Below, one piece after another: positions 5,428 through 13,182 of a stretch of 43,403 nucleotides of DNA. How positions within the stretch are numbered: position 1 is the stretch's first letter; every line of letters starts with the position of its first letter. The position numbers and the translations under genes were made by a program. Source of the stretch: a virus; IMG/VR virus record IMGVR_UViG_3300036781_000799, positions 1 through 43,403 of that record; one strand, written 5' to 3'. Under the pieces are notes generated by a model. It did no database searches, was not told the origin of the DNA, and worked only from the letters and a program-made list of their open reading frames with translations.

Positions 5428-6191
5428 ATGGCCGTCATAACTATGGGCACTGCTGATATTCTGAATGCAGAGGACAACCTGCCAGTGAGACTCCTAATAG
5501 GAACCGTGTTCGCAACGCAGTTGGTGTTTGGAACGAGCGTCATCGTCGAATGGAGTCCATCGCTTGTGACTATCGGTGTTGACGGAAAGGGCACCTACCG
5601 GTCGCAGGGCAAAGAGACATCAATACCGTCCTGCAAGGCACTTCAGGTAGGCAATACGGTATATGTCGCCGCAGGGGATATTCCAAGGCGACTCAAACAG
5701 GACGTATTGCAGATCAAAGACTGGTTTACGGCAGATGCTAGTCTGCTAACTTCGAGTCCACTGGTCGCCGACTTACAAGAAACAGTTAGCCAGAACCGAA
5801 TCCATGACCCGGCGCATTACACGAACTAAAAGCCCGGATGGGAAGCCTTGGGGCTTTACTCCGTTCGATTCAATTCCAAGAACGTTGCCTTTAGGCTGAC
5901 ACACTTCGTCCTAACTTCGGTAGGCACCATTAGCGCACGACCCATGGATATGCAAGGAAGCAGCATAATGTGTAATTGTCCGGGGAAACCTCCACTCCCA
6001 GACCAATGGGCCAAATCTAACCCGGTCACGACCATAAGAGACGGACTCCTCGCACTTTTAAAGAGCCAGAGGCCCACAGCGGACCACCCTCAACCATATT
6101 GCAGATCTCTCCAACCAAGGTGTCTTGGATTGCGTTCGGAAACTGCAAGGCGGATGGAAGCAACGCATTCGATACAACTCCTCCAAAGTAG
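5428..6191 (+). pseudogene. Decayed Ntn-hydrolase-like (proteasome-type) gene
   Basis: The first frame (5428-5829, 133 residues) starts on the base after the previous stop and contains a hydrophobic leader followed by TSVIVEWSPSLVTIGVDGKG and CKALQVGNTVYVAAGD, which resemble the N-terminal strands of a family of Ntn-hydrolase-fold proteins with a candidate nucleophile Thr. TAA at 5827 interrupts it, but the same frame stays open beyond, through GLYSVRF and TISARP to TIRDGLLALLKSQ near 6070. The remaining C-terminal motif, GPPSTILQISPTKVSWI, lies in the next frame and stops at 6189-6191. One nonsense codon and one frameshift thus explain the whole 760 bp. Family assignment is from memory of motif patterns and should be treated as tentative. 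Confidence 0.55.
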
Positions 6192-6294
6192 CTCCTCGCT
6201 CCGCTAGTGAATTGGGTCCTTGCCTGCCAGTCACCATCGGCGGGTGGGACGATGGCGACAAAACAGGATTTGTGACGGGCCGAAAGTATGTTTG

Positions 6295-6300
6295 TACATA
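6295..6300 (+). promoter_or_regulatory. One-mismatch late-promoter-like element (TACATA) before TerS
   Basis: TACATA ends 8 nt before the ATG of the small terminase gene. It would mark the beginning of the packaging genes, after a decayed gene. It is weaker than the perfect motifs. Confidence 0.3.
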
Positions 6301-6308
6301 GCCTATGA

Positions 6309-6776
6309 ATGCCAAAGCCCAAGAATCTAGCGACCAACAAAGGCGTTGGTGAACTCGCCCGCAAAGCCGGAATCAGCATCACGACCGCATCACGGAAGCT
6401 CGGAGCCGGAAAGACTCCTGAACAAATCATTGCGGAAGCCGAAGAGTATCGCAAAAAGCAGGAACGCCGATCCGAACAGCCGGAAGCGGGCGACGAAGAG
6501 ACGTTCTACGAAGCCCAACGGCGCAAGGAAATTGCCCTAGCCTCACTTCGAGAACTAGAGCTACAGGTCAAGCAAGGTGACCTTGCACCCATAGCCGAAG
6601 TTAACGCTTGGGTTGCCGGAATGATCGTCGAGGCTCGAAACATCTTGCTCCGCATCGCTCCTGACCTTCGTGACCGTCTCGCCATTGAAACAGATCCGGC
6701 TGCGATTGACAGATTGATTGCCGCTGAGGTTGACCGGGCGCTTGCTGCACTCGCTCAATACCCTACCGGATCTTAG
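6309..6776 (+). CDS. Terminase small subunit (Nu1-like)
   Basis: This 155-residue protein has the layout of lambda Nu1-type small terminases: an N-terminal helix-turn-helix at about 12-45 (VGELARKAGISITTASRKLG) for recognising the packaging site, a strongly charged helical linker at 45-70, and a C-terminal helical region from EAQRRKEIALASLRELEL onwards with the recurrent pattern IVEARNILLRIAPDLRDRLA that serves oligomerisation and contact with the large subunit. The large subunit follows after a minus-strand insertion. The 117 bp upstream, between the pseudogene and this start, is the natural place for a cos or pac site, though none is recognisable by eye. Confidence 0.8.
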   Translation: MPKPKNLATNKGVGELARKAGISITTASRKLGAGKTPEQIIAEAEEYRKKQERRSEQPEAGDEETFYEAQRRKEIALASLRELELQVKQGDLAPIAEVNAWVAGMIVEARNILLRIAPDLRDRLAIETDPAAIDRLIAAEVDRALAALAQYPTGS

Positions 6777-6779
6777 TCG

Positions 6780-7499
6780 TCATGCTGATTGGGTCTCCGT
6801 CTTGATATGGCCTTCACCGTCGCATTTGTCACATACCGAAATCGTCTGTGGGATGTTTAGAAATACGTGCGCCTGCTGCGACGCTTTGGATAGCATGAAT
6901 GTGACATGGTTCATTTCCAGTATTGCCGCAACCCGCACGAGTGCGGTGACATGATGCGACTCCATCCCGGAGCCGAAGATGATGTGAGTAACTAAGCTCG
7001 GGTCAAAGCTAACCATTCTGGCTTCTGCCGACTTGAAACGCCGAATACAGCGCCATTCTTCTTCATACTTCCAGACTTGAGACTTATAGAAGCACGCTCC
7101 AGGGTCCGCTTCTGCCAACACCTGAGGGCGTGTCTTGTAAATCACCTTCTTTAGTTCCCGCTCATTGTCGCTGAAAAAGGGAGCATAAGCCTTGAAGCCC
7201 AACACGAAACCCGTATGATTCCGTGCATAGTGGACCCACATCAAGTGATTGTCGTCCCGCTCTGTCAAGCAGAGTATGCCAACTTCATTCCTAAGCCGGA
7301 AGCGTTCAGCGACGGCTCCTGATCCCTTGGGTAGCAAGAATTGGGTATCGAACACATCGTTGAACTCAGCGGGGCGGCTGAAACGTAATTCCAACTGCTC
7401 CAGGACGCTGATACGTTCTGGTGGAAAGTACTTGTAAAGAGTAGTCGGTTTGGTCTTCCCTGGTTCATACACGTAACTCTGCGCTGTCGAGTCGGCCAT
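6780..7499 (-). CDS. DUF2971-type cargo protein inserted between TerS and TerL
   Basis: The frame is open from 7559, but I choose the ATG at 7497-7499 (MADSTAQSY), giving 239 residues and avoiding overlap with TerL. The sequence has hallmarks of the DUF2971 family: YKYFPPERI, RFSRPAEFNDVFDT, GILCLTERDDNHLMWVHYA and HTGFVLGFKA in this order. The biochemical role of that family is not established, and members occur in accessory and defence-rich loci. A possible own promoter on the minus strand is TTTACG and TATACT 18 bp apart, just upstream of the start and inside the beginning of TerL. Gene orientation against the packaging genes marks it as a moron. A CDKC pair near the C-terminus could be half of a zinc site. 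Confidence 0.75.
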   Translation of the reverse strand: MADSTAQSYVYEPGKTKPTTLYKYFPPERISVLEQLELRFSRPAEFNDVFDTQFLLPKGSGAVAERFRLRNEVGILCLTERDDNHLMWVHYARNHTGFVLGFKAYAPFFSDNERELKKVIYKTRPQVLAEADPGACFYKSQVWKYEEEWRCIRRFKSAEARMVSFDPSLVTHIIFGSGMESHHVTALVRVAAILEMNHVTFMLSKASQQAHVFLNIPQTISVCDKCDGEGHIKTETQSA

Positions 7500-7530
7500 G
7501 TAAGAGTATAGGCTCTCTTGTGTGACGGCG

Positions 7531-7536
7531 TAAATA
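7531..7536 (+). promoter_or_regulatory. gp55-type late promoter for TerL
   Basis: GTAAATACC ends 5 nt before a GTG at 7542 that is in frame with TerL, so the predicted transcription start is the start codon itself. The element lies after the minus-strand cargo gene and would restart plus-strand transcription. Confidence 0.65.
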
Positions 7537-7541
7537 CCGGT

Positions 7542-9497
7542 GTGCCAAGCCTCATACACCAGTGGTCAAGCCTCTGGACCCCACCCCAACGGCTACCGCT
7601 CTCCGACTGGGCGGAACAGAACTTCTACCTGACTACCGATTTCGCACCCCGAAATGGATTGCTCAAGCTCTACGCATGGCAGCGGGAAATCTTTGATGCG
7701 TTCACCGATCCAAGCACAACGGAGATTACTTGCATGTTGGCAATCCAACTCGTCAAGACGCTTTTCATACAGTGTGCCCTTGCTTACGTGATCGCCGAAG
7801 ACCCTGGACCCGTCCTACTCGTGGAGCCGAAGGAAGCGGACGCAATGGCGTTTTCCAAGAAACGCCTGAAGCCCATGATTCAGGCTTCCCCGGCATTGCG
7901 TCACATCATCAACACCGATGCGAAGCGGGATAACACCATTCTGTCAATGGATTTTCCGGGGGGGAACTTTACGGCGGTATCAGCGCTGGTACCGGGGAAC
8001 TTGGCCGGTCGCACGATTAGATACCTTTTCGCTGATGAACTCGATAAGTTTGAGGCGTCAGCCGGTAAAGCCGGTGACCCGATCTCCCTAGCTAAAGGGC
8101 GTACAACCAACTTCGGATCGCTGCGAAAGATCATTCAGACGTGCTCACCAACCAATGAAGGGGAAAGCCGAATTGCGCTTGCCTATGAAGCGTCGGACCA
8201 ACGTAAGCCGTGGGTTCCGTGTCCGCATTGCGGCGGGTTCCAGATACTCACCTTTGACCGGGTGAAGTGGGGCGACAAGCTGCCAGTAGAACTCAGGGGT
8301 TCGAATGGCGAAGTCCCTGGACCAACTTGCTATGAGTGTTCGCATTGTGGCGAGTTCTGGAGTGATGTACAGCGACGGAAAGCGTGTGAGCTTATCCAAT
8401 GGCGTGCTGACAAACCTTTCAAGGGACATGCCGGGTTCTGGATTTCGCACTTATACAGCCCGTGGAACTCCTTGGAAGAACTCGCTTCCGATTTCCTCAT
8501 TGCCAAGCGTAGCAAGCAAACATTGAAGGTGTTCATAACGGAACGTCTAGCCGAACTCTGGAAGGAAGACGGACAGGTACCCGATGAACAGCGCTTGTAC
8601 GAGCGTCGTGAAAGCTACCCATTCGGTGAAGACGCAGTTATACCGCAACGTGGCTTGCTTCTAGTTGCCGCAACGGACGTTCAGGAAAACCCGCCAAGAC
8701 TTGAAACCAGCGTCTTCGCCTTCGGTCGAGACAAAGAATGTTGGCTCATTGACTATCAGGTCATACAAGCATTTGCGGACGACAAAGCCAAGTCAGCATT
8801 GCCGGTCACATCGCCCGCAGTGTGGGCCGAACTCGATAGACGGGTATTGCAAAAGGGGTACCGGCACGAGTCAGGCGCAATACTTCCAATTTGGTTGATG
8901 GCGATTGACACCGGCATGAGACCACAGCCGGTCTACGATTTTGCCCTGAGACATCCGCAACCGGCATACACACCAGCAGGCGGGCTAATCTCCGTCCCTT
9001 CGCATCGTTCCGTTGTCCCCGTCAAGGGTAACGATGATGACTTAAAGATCATTGCCGGTGTATCGAAGGAAGACGCAGCACGGAAGCGTCAGGGCGTGCG
9101 GATTGTGAGCGTGGGAACGACCCGTTGCAAAACGGAAATCTTCGACAACTTGCGGTATGTGAAGCCTGACCCGGATGGAAAGCCGGTTGCGAATTGCTGG
9201 CACTTCCCCAAGGTCGAGAGAACTTACTTCGAGGGTCTGTGCTCGGAACGTCGAGTGGTGAAGGCGAACACTGGCGAAGTTGTTTGGCAGAAGATTAACC
9301 CACGCAATGAACCGCTTGATTTGGCCGTATACGCTCGGGCGGCGGCTTCGATGGTGGGCGTTGATCGCTTCAAAGACCATCATTGGGCGGGTCTGGAAAG
9401 CCGGTTGACGGAGCGCAACGAGGCGAAAGAAGCCGCCAGCCCTGCAACGCCAGTTGCAACACGTCCTAAACGGTTGGCGGGCTTCGCATTCAACTAA
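7542..9497 (+). CDS. Terminase large subunit (lambda GpA family)
   Basis: The 651-residue packaging motor begins, in my reading, at GTG 7542, because a TAAATA element ends 5 nt earlier; an in-frame TTG at 7518 is the alternative. The family pattern is clear: SDWAEQNFYL at the N-terminus, a degenerate Walker A with IQLVKT, GPVLLVEPKEADA and the Walker B-like LFADELDKF for ATP hydrolysis. Two CxxC pairs (CPHC and CYECSHC) follow, as is usual in GpA proteins. The nuclease part starts with ATDVQENPPRLE and includes AIDTGM. It cuts concatemeric DNA and drives it into the prohead through the portal. The stop TAA at 9495-9497 is also the first half of the next late promoter. Confidence 0.95.
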   Translation: MPSLIHQWSSLWTPPQRLPLSDWAEQNFYLTTDFAPRNGLLKLYAWQREIFDAFTDPSTTEITCMLAIQLVKTLFIQCALAYVIAEDPGPVLLVEPKEADAMAFSKKRLKPMIQASPALRHIINTDAKRDNTILSMDFPGGNFTAVSALVPGNLAGRTIRYLFADELDKFEASAGKAGDPISLAKGRTTNFGSLRKIIQTCSPTNEGESRIALAYEASDQRKPWVPCPHCGGFQILTFDRVKWGDKLPVELRGSNGEVPGPTCYECSHCGEFWSDVQRRKACELIQWRADKPFKGHAGFWISHLYSPWNSLEELASDFLIAKRSKQTLKVFITERLAELWKEDGQVPDEQRLYERRESYPFGEDAVIPQRGLLLVAATDVQENPPRLETSVFAFGRDKECWLIDYQVIQAFADDKAKSALPVTSPAVWAELDRRVLQKGYRHESGAILPIWLMAIDTGMRPQPVYDFALRHPQPAYTPAGGLISVPSHRSVVPVKGNDDDLKIIAGVSKEDAARKRQGVRIVSVGTTRCKTEIFDNLRYVKPDPDGKPVANCWHFPKVERTYFEGLCSERRVVKANTGEVVWQKINPRNEPLDLAVYARAAASMVGVDRFKDHHWAGLESRLTERNEAKEAASPATPVATRPKRLAGFAFN

Positions 9498-9500
9498 ATA
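9495..9500 (+). promoter_or_regulatory. gp55-type late promoter overlapping the TerL stop
   Basis: TAAATA shares its TAA with the TerL stop codon and ends 9 nt before the ATG at 9510. The predicted leader would be about 4 nt. Confidence 0.6.
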
Positions 9501-9509
9501 ACTTCCAGT

Positions 9510-9716
9510 ATGGACAATCCTCCTATCTGGACGCAGCAAGATTTGATTGCGATTTCTCAAGCGATTTCAGCCGGTGTGCTGGAAGTTCGTTTTGCAAACG
9601 GATCGGCACGGTACAACACAACCGCCGATCTCTTGAAGGCACGTCAAGCAATTCAATCCTACCTTGATTCGCAAACCGGAACAGTTCGCATTCGGCAAAC
9701 ACTTCTGTACAACTAA
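9510..9716 (+). CDS. gpW-like head-tail joining protein
   Basis: The 68-residue length and position between TerL and portal match lambda gpW. The pattern DLIAISQAISAGVLEVRFANG followed by a short strand (ARYNTTADLL) and a helix agrees with the gpW fold of two helices and a small beta hairpin. In lambda this protein stabilises filled heads and makes them competent for tail joining. The stop overlaps the portal start (TAATG), so the two are translationally coupled. Confidence 0.85.
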   Translation: MDNPPIWTQQDLIAISQAISAGVLEVRFANGSARYNTTADLLKARQAIQSYLDSQTGTVRIRQTLLYN

Positions 9717-11251
9717 TGGGTTTCTTCACCAACATCATTGACGCTGTTCTAGCACGTCCTAAGACCAATGCTCTTGGTTCACCCAACGGCTACAGTGCAG
9801 GCGCATACAACCGCTACACGAAGACCTGGAATGCTTCGCCACTTGGACCAAACACCCTTGCCGAAGTCAACTTGCAGACGATCCGCAAGCGCACACGGGA
9901 CGCCATCCGGGACAGTGCCATTGCAGAGAGCGCTTTTAACAAGTGGGTCAGCAACGTAATCGGTTCCGGTATCGTTCCGCATTTTCTACACCCGGACCCG
10001 GACACCCGGAAGACGATTCAAGACGCTTGGGACAAGTGGTCAAAAGCAGCCGACTATGACGGGATTGACTCGTTCTATGGTCTGCAAACGTTGGCGGCTA
10101 TGGAACTGTTCGCAGCGGGGGAAGTCTTCGTTAGGTTCCACACTCGCAATGACGGCTCCTTCACAGTCCAGTTGATCGAATCGGAACAGCTTTCCGAGTT
10201 CCGCAACATCGCAATGACGGCGGAAGGCAACAACGTAAAAATGGGCATTGTCTTTGACAACGAAGACAAGCGCATAGGGTACGACCTTTGGAAGGTCAAC
10301 CCGTGGGACACCATCGTTGTGTCTGAGGGCGTAGGGCAATACGTGTTCATTCCGGCTGACGAGATGTTGCACGTAATGAAGCGCACCCGTGCCGGTCAGT
10401 TGAGACCAACCGGGGGTCACATGACATCGGCGTTGATCCTACTCCAGCAAATTGAAAAGTACTCGGAAGCGGAACGGCTCCGTAAGGAAATGGCGGCTTG
10501 CTTTGCCGTGTTCATTACCAAGCTGACTTTGGACGACCAAGTATTACCGCCTTCCACAATCCCGGATGCCACCTTCTCGCAGGGCAAGGACGAGTCACGC
10601 ATCGAACCGGGCACCGCTCAATACTTGCTGCCCGGTGAGGACGTGAAGTTTTCCGAACCGCCCGACAGTGGCGACTTCGCCTCGTTCATGAATCAACAGT
10701 TGCACCTGTTCGCCGCTGGCGTGGGTGTGACCTTCGAACAACTCACCAACGACTTTTCGAAAGTCAACTTCAGTTCGATCCGTGCCGGTGTGCTTGAGTT
10801 CCGCAGAGCGGTTGAGCAATACCAAGCCAACATCGTCATTCACCAAATGCTTGAACCGGTCATGAAACGTTGGATGAAGGAAGCCGTATTGAATGGCTCC
10901 TTGACATTGCCGGATGACTACTTTGACACCCCGGAAGTCTACGAGGCGGCTAAGTGGGTCGCACCCGGTTGGAATTGGGTAAACCCGAAAGACGAAGTTG
11001 ACGCATACCAAACCGCCGTTAGATCCGGCTTCATTTCCCGTACACAGGTAGTCAGAGAACAAGGGTTCGACCCCGAAATCATTGATGCACAGCAAGCCGA
11101 AGAACGGCAACGGGCGGAAGGTCTTGGACTCATTTACGATTCGGACCCGAACAAGGTTTTGATTGGCCGTGAAAGTCAACCGTTGGCATCAACAGCGGTT
11201 GAACCGGGCACCGACACACCCGCCGAATCAATGGAAGCGGCAAACGGATAA
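9716..11251 (+). CDS. Portal protein (lambda gpB family)
   Basis: The 511-residue protein shows the lambda portal pattern: a short N-terminal region, then RKRTRDAIRDSAIAESAFNKW with the following VIGSGIVPHF, an alpha/beta wing region with GEVFVRF and IESEQLSEF, FIPADEMLHV, and the stem/clip with KVNFSSIRAG and a tail containing WVAPGWNWVNPKDEV. It forms the dodecameric ring at one head vertex for DNA passage and docking of terminase. It starts in overlap with the gpW stop. Its TAA stop forms part of the following late promoter. No truncation is evident. Confidence 0.95.
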   Translation: MGFFTNIIDAVLARPKTNALGSPNGYSAGAYNRYTKTWNASPLGPNTLAEVNLQTIRKRTRDAIRDSAIAESAFNKWVSNVIGSGIVPHFLHPDPDTRKTIQDAWDKWSKAADYDGIDSFYGLQTLAAMELFAAGEVFVRFHTRNDGSFTVQLIESEQLSEFRNIAMTAEGNNVKMGIVFDNEDKRIGYDLWKVNPWDTIVVSEGVGQYVFIPADEMLHVMKRTRAGQLRPTGGHMTSALILLQQIEKYSEAERLRKEMAACFAVFITKLTLDDQVLPPSTIPDATFSQGKDESRIEPGTAQYLLPGEDVKFSEPPDSGDFASFMNQQLHLFAAGVGVTFEQLTNDFSKVNFSSIRAGVLEFRRAVEQYQANIVIHQMLEPVMKRWMKEAVLNGSLTLPDDYFDTPEVYEAAKWVAPGWNWVNPKDEVDAYQTAVRSGFISRTQVVREQGFDPEIIDAQQAEERQRAEGLGLIYDSDPNKVLIGRESQPLASTAVEPGTDTPAESMEAANG

Positions 11252-11254
11252 ATA
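11249..11254 (+). promoter_or_regulatory. gp55-type late promoter overlapping the portal stop
   Basis: ATAAATAC uses the portal TAA as its first three motif bases and ends 6 nt before the GTG start at 11261. The predicted leader is only one nucleotide. Confidence 0.65.
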
Positions 11255-11260
11255 CTTTCT

Positions 11261-12733
11261 GTGAACTTCCTACACCTACAGACCCGCATCTTTGATACTC
11301 CGCTTGCCATTCAACCGGCAAAGCTCGAAGTGATCTTGCAAGCCATCGGTTCCCGTTTGGGTCTTCCTAGCGGCTTCCAGGTTACCCCGGTTGAAGCCGC
11401 AATGAAGGTGCAAGCCGCCACACCGAAAGCGTACAGCGTCACACAGGAAGGAATTGCAATCATTCCCATTCAAGGGACGCTCATGAAAAAGACATCCGGT
11501 CTTATGGCGTTGAGCGGTTGCACGTCCTATGAAGCGCTTGCTAACGAGCTTTCCGAGTGCGTGAGTTCGCCACAGGTGAAGGGTATTCTTCTAGACATTG
11601 ACTCACCGGGTGGGGAAGTATCGGGCTTGTTCGATCTTGCGGACGCCTTTTACAATGCCAGAGCTTCCGGCAAGCCGATCTATGCGGTTAGCAATGAATC
11701 CGCTTTCAGTGCGGCGTATGCGCTGGCGTCGTGTGCTGACAAGATTTTCATAACCCGCACCGCTGGCGTTGGGTCCGTGGGCGTGTTTTGCCTTCACGTC
11801 GACCAGTCGTCCGCCGATGCGAAAGCCGGTCTGAAATACACCTACGTAAAAGCGGGCGCAAAGAAGACCGAAGGGAACCCACACCAACCGCTTTCAGAGC
11901 AAGCCGCAACCGACCTTCAAGCCGAGGTTGACCGGGAATATCAAATGTTCGTCGAACTGGTAGCCCGCAATCGTGGCGCTAACGTTCGGTCGGTCATTGA
12001 TACAGAAGCCGGATGCTTTTTCGCAGACAATGCCCTACCGCTATTGGCTGATGAAGTCGGAACATTCGAAGACGCATTAGCGGCTTTGAGCGAAGCCGTG
12101 TCCATTTCTGGCACGGAGCAAGGCGCATTTATAAATACTTCAGCAACCACGAACGAGGGACACAAGCAAATGAAGACAGTAGAACTCAACGCAACGGAAG
12201 ACAACGCAGTGCTTGAAGCCGCCATTGTCGCAGAGAAAGCGGACGACGAAATGGAAACGCCAGAGTATGCGGCGGTACCGGACGACGGGGACGGCGACGA
12301 AGACGAACCGGAAGACGACGAGAAGAAAAAGCCGGAAGCATCTACTAGCGACATTAAGCAGATTATGAATCTGTGCAAGCTGGCAAGCGTGGACATTACC
12401 ACGGCGTCCGACTTCATCAATAAGGGCTATTCAGTCCAACAGGTCATTGACGCTTTGGCTACAGAGCGTTCGACACGGAGCAACAAAACCAAAGTGAACA
12501 CCACGATTAACAGCACGACCGCAAATACCATTGACGCTCTCCAGGAACAAGCCCTAGCGAGTGCCAATGACGACCCGAAGAAAGCGCTTGCGACTTTCAA
12601 GAGTCTTTTGAAAAAGAATCCGTCTGCATACGTTCAGTATGTGGATACCAAGATGGAAGCCCTAGCTTTGCCTTCCACCAAGCGCAAATACATTGCGGAA
12701 CTCGAAGCGAAGCACGGTCAGAAAGTGGCCTAA
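11261..12733 (+). CDS. S49-family prohead protease fused to scaffold (lambda C type)
   Basis: The 490-residue product combines an N-terminal S49/SppA-like serine protease with a C-terminal scaffold, as in lambda C/Nu3. Visible protease features are VKGILLDIDSPGGEVSG (about 106-122), the presumed nucleophile Ser150 in SAFSAAYALAS, the GVGSVGVF strand (169-176) and the general base Lys197 in YVKAGAKK. After about residue 290 comes a Thr/Ala linker, an acidic stretch with DDGDGDEDEPEDDEKKK, and a helical C-terminus. A GTG start at 11261 is chosen because the promoter motif ends 6 nt before it. The protease would cleave the scaffold during head maturation. An internal in-frame start at 12170 would give the scaffold alone. 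Confidence 0.93.
   Translation: MNFLHLQTRIFDTPLAIQPAKLEVILQAIGSRLGLPSGFQVTPVEAAMKVQAATPKAYSVTQEGIAIIPIQGTLMKKTSGLMALSGCTSYEALANELSECVSSPQVKGILLDIDSPGGEVSGLFDLADAFYNARASGKPIYAVSNESAFSAAYALASCADKIFITRTAGVGSVGVFCLHVDQSSADAKAGLKYTYVKAGAKKTEGNPHQPLSEQAATDLQAEVDREYQMFVELVARNRGANVRSVIDTEAGCFFADNALPLLADEVGTFEDALAALSEAVSISGTEQGAFINTSATTNEGHKQMKTVELNATEDNAVLEAAIVAEKADDEMETPEYAAVPDDGDGDEDEPEDDEKKKPEASTSDIKQIMNLCKLASVDITTASDFINKGYSVQQVIDALATERSTRSNKTKVNTTINSTTANTIDALQEQALASANDDPKKALATFKSLLKKNPSAYVQYVDTKMEALALPSTKRKYIAELEAKHGQKVA
12130..12137 (+). promoter_or_regulatory. Perfect T4-type late promoter inside the protease gene
   Basis: TATAAATAC matches the full T4 late consensus over all eight positions. 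It lies within coding sequence, 32 nt before the in-frame ATG at 12170, and GAGGGA precedes that ATG by 9 nt, so here a conventional ribosome binding site would be used. Confidence 0.65.
12170..12733 (+). CDS. Nested scaffold protein (Nu3-like internal start)
   Basis: An ATG at codon 304 of the protease gene opens a 187-residue product, MKTVELNAT onward, in the same frame. It is acidic at the start (DDGDGDEDEPEDDE), then helical with DIKQIMNLCKLASVDITTA, and ends with a basic helix typical of capsid-binding scaffolds. It has its own perfect TATAAATA element and a GAGGGA ribosome binding site, so separate expression at higher levels than the full-length protease is likely, matching the lambda C/Nu3 arrangement where the scaffold is needed in large excess. 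Confidence 0.65.
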   Translation: MKTVELNATEDNAVLEAAIVAEKADDEMETPEYAAVPDDGDGDEDEPEDDEKKKPEASTSDIKQIMNLCKLASVDITTASDFINKGYSVQQVIDALATERSTRSNKTKVNTTINSTTANTIDALQEQALASANDDPKKALATFKSLLKKNPSAYVQYVDTKMEALALPSTKRKYIAELEAKHGQKVA

Positions 12734-12751
12734 GCAGAGGAATAGAACCCA

Positions 12752-13126
12752 ATGGCATACGAAGCAATTTCACAGCATTTCAGCGCACCCGCAGCAAGTG
12801 ACCTTTCGGCACTGCAATACACCGCTGTTATTTTCGACACGACGGCGGGCGGCTCCCAAATCGCAGCGGCAACCGCTGCCAAGAACATGGACGGCATTTT
12901 GCAGGACGCTCCCAAGAGTGGTCAGGCGGGCAATGTCGCAATCAACGGCGTGACCAAAGCAAAACTTTCGGGCAGCGTCACAGCGGGCGACCAACTCGAA
13001 ATTGATACGGGCGGAACGTTCGTTACCAAGGCATCCGGTCAGGCGGTAGCAAAGGCTCTGTCTAGCGGGTCCAGTGGCGACATTATCCCCGTATCCCTTT
13101 ACAAGGGTAACGGTCTGTACGCCTAA
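12752..13126 (+). CDS. Head decoration/stabilisation protein (gpD-like)
   Basis: The product has 124 residues and lies exactly between scaffold and major capsid protein, the place of lambda gpD. It begins MAYEAISQHFS and is rich in Ala, Gly, Thr and Ser, with strands such as YTAVIFDTTAGGSQI and LSGSVTAGDQLEIDTGGTFV, a pattern typical of the DUF2190/decoration families that sit on the capsid surface and secure expanded heads. AGAGGAA about 8 nt upstream acts as ribosome binding site. No separate late promoter motif precedes it, so it is read from the scaffold or protease transcript. Confidence 0.8.
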   Translation: MAYEAISQHFSAPAASDLSALQYTAVIFDTTAGGSQIAAATAAKNMDGILQDAPKSGQAGNVAINGVTKAKLSGSVTAGDQLEIDTGGTFVTKASGQAVAKALSSGSSGDIIPVSLYKGNGLYA

Positions 13127-13182
13127 GAGAAATCAACAAACCCTTTTCGCAAAAAGAAAGGACGTGAGGAATGAAATAACAA

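Noticed and set aside
6192-6308. cos or pac site
   Set aside because: Expected here by position, but no recognisable cohesive-end symmetry or repeated binding sites could be identified by eye.
13175-13180. GAAATA-like sequence before the major capsid gene as a late promoter
   Set aside because: The essential first T is missing and a GTGAGGA ribosome binding site lies upstream; transcription from earlier promoters suffices.
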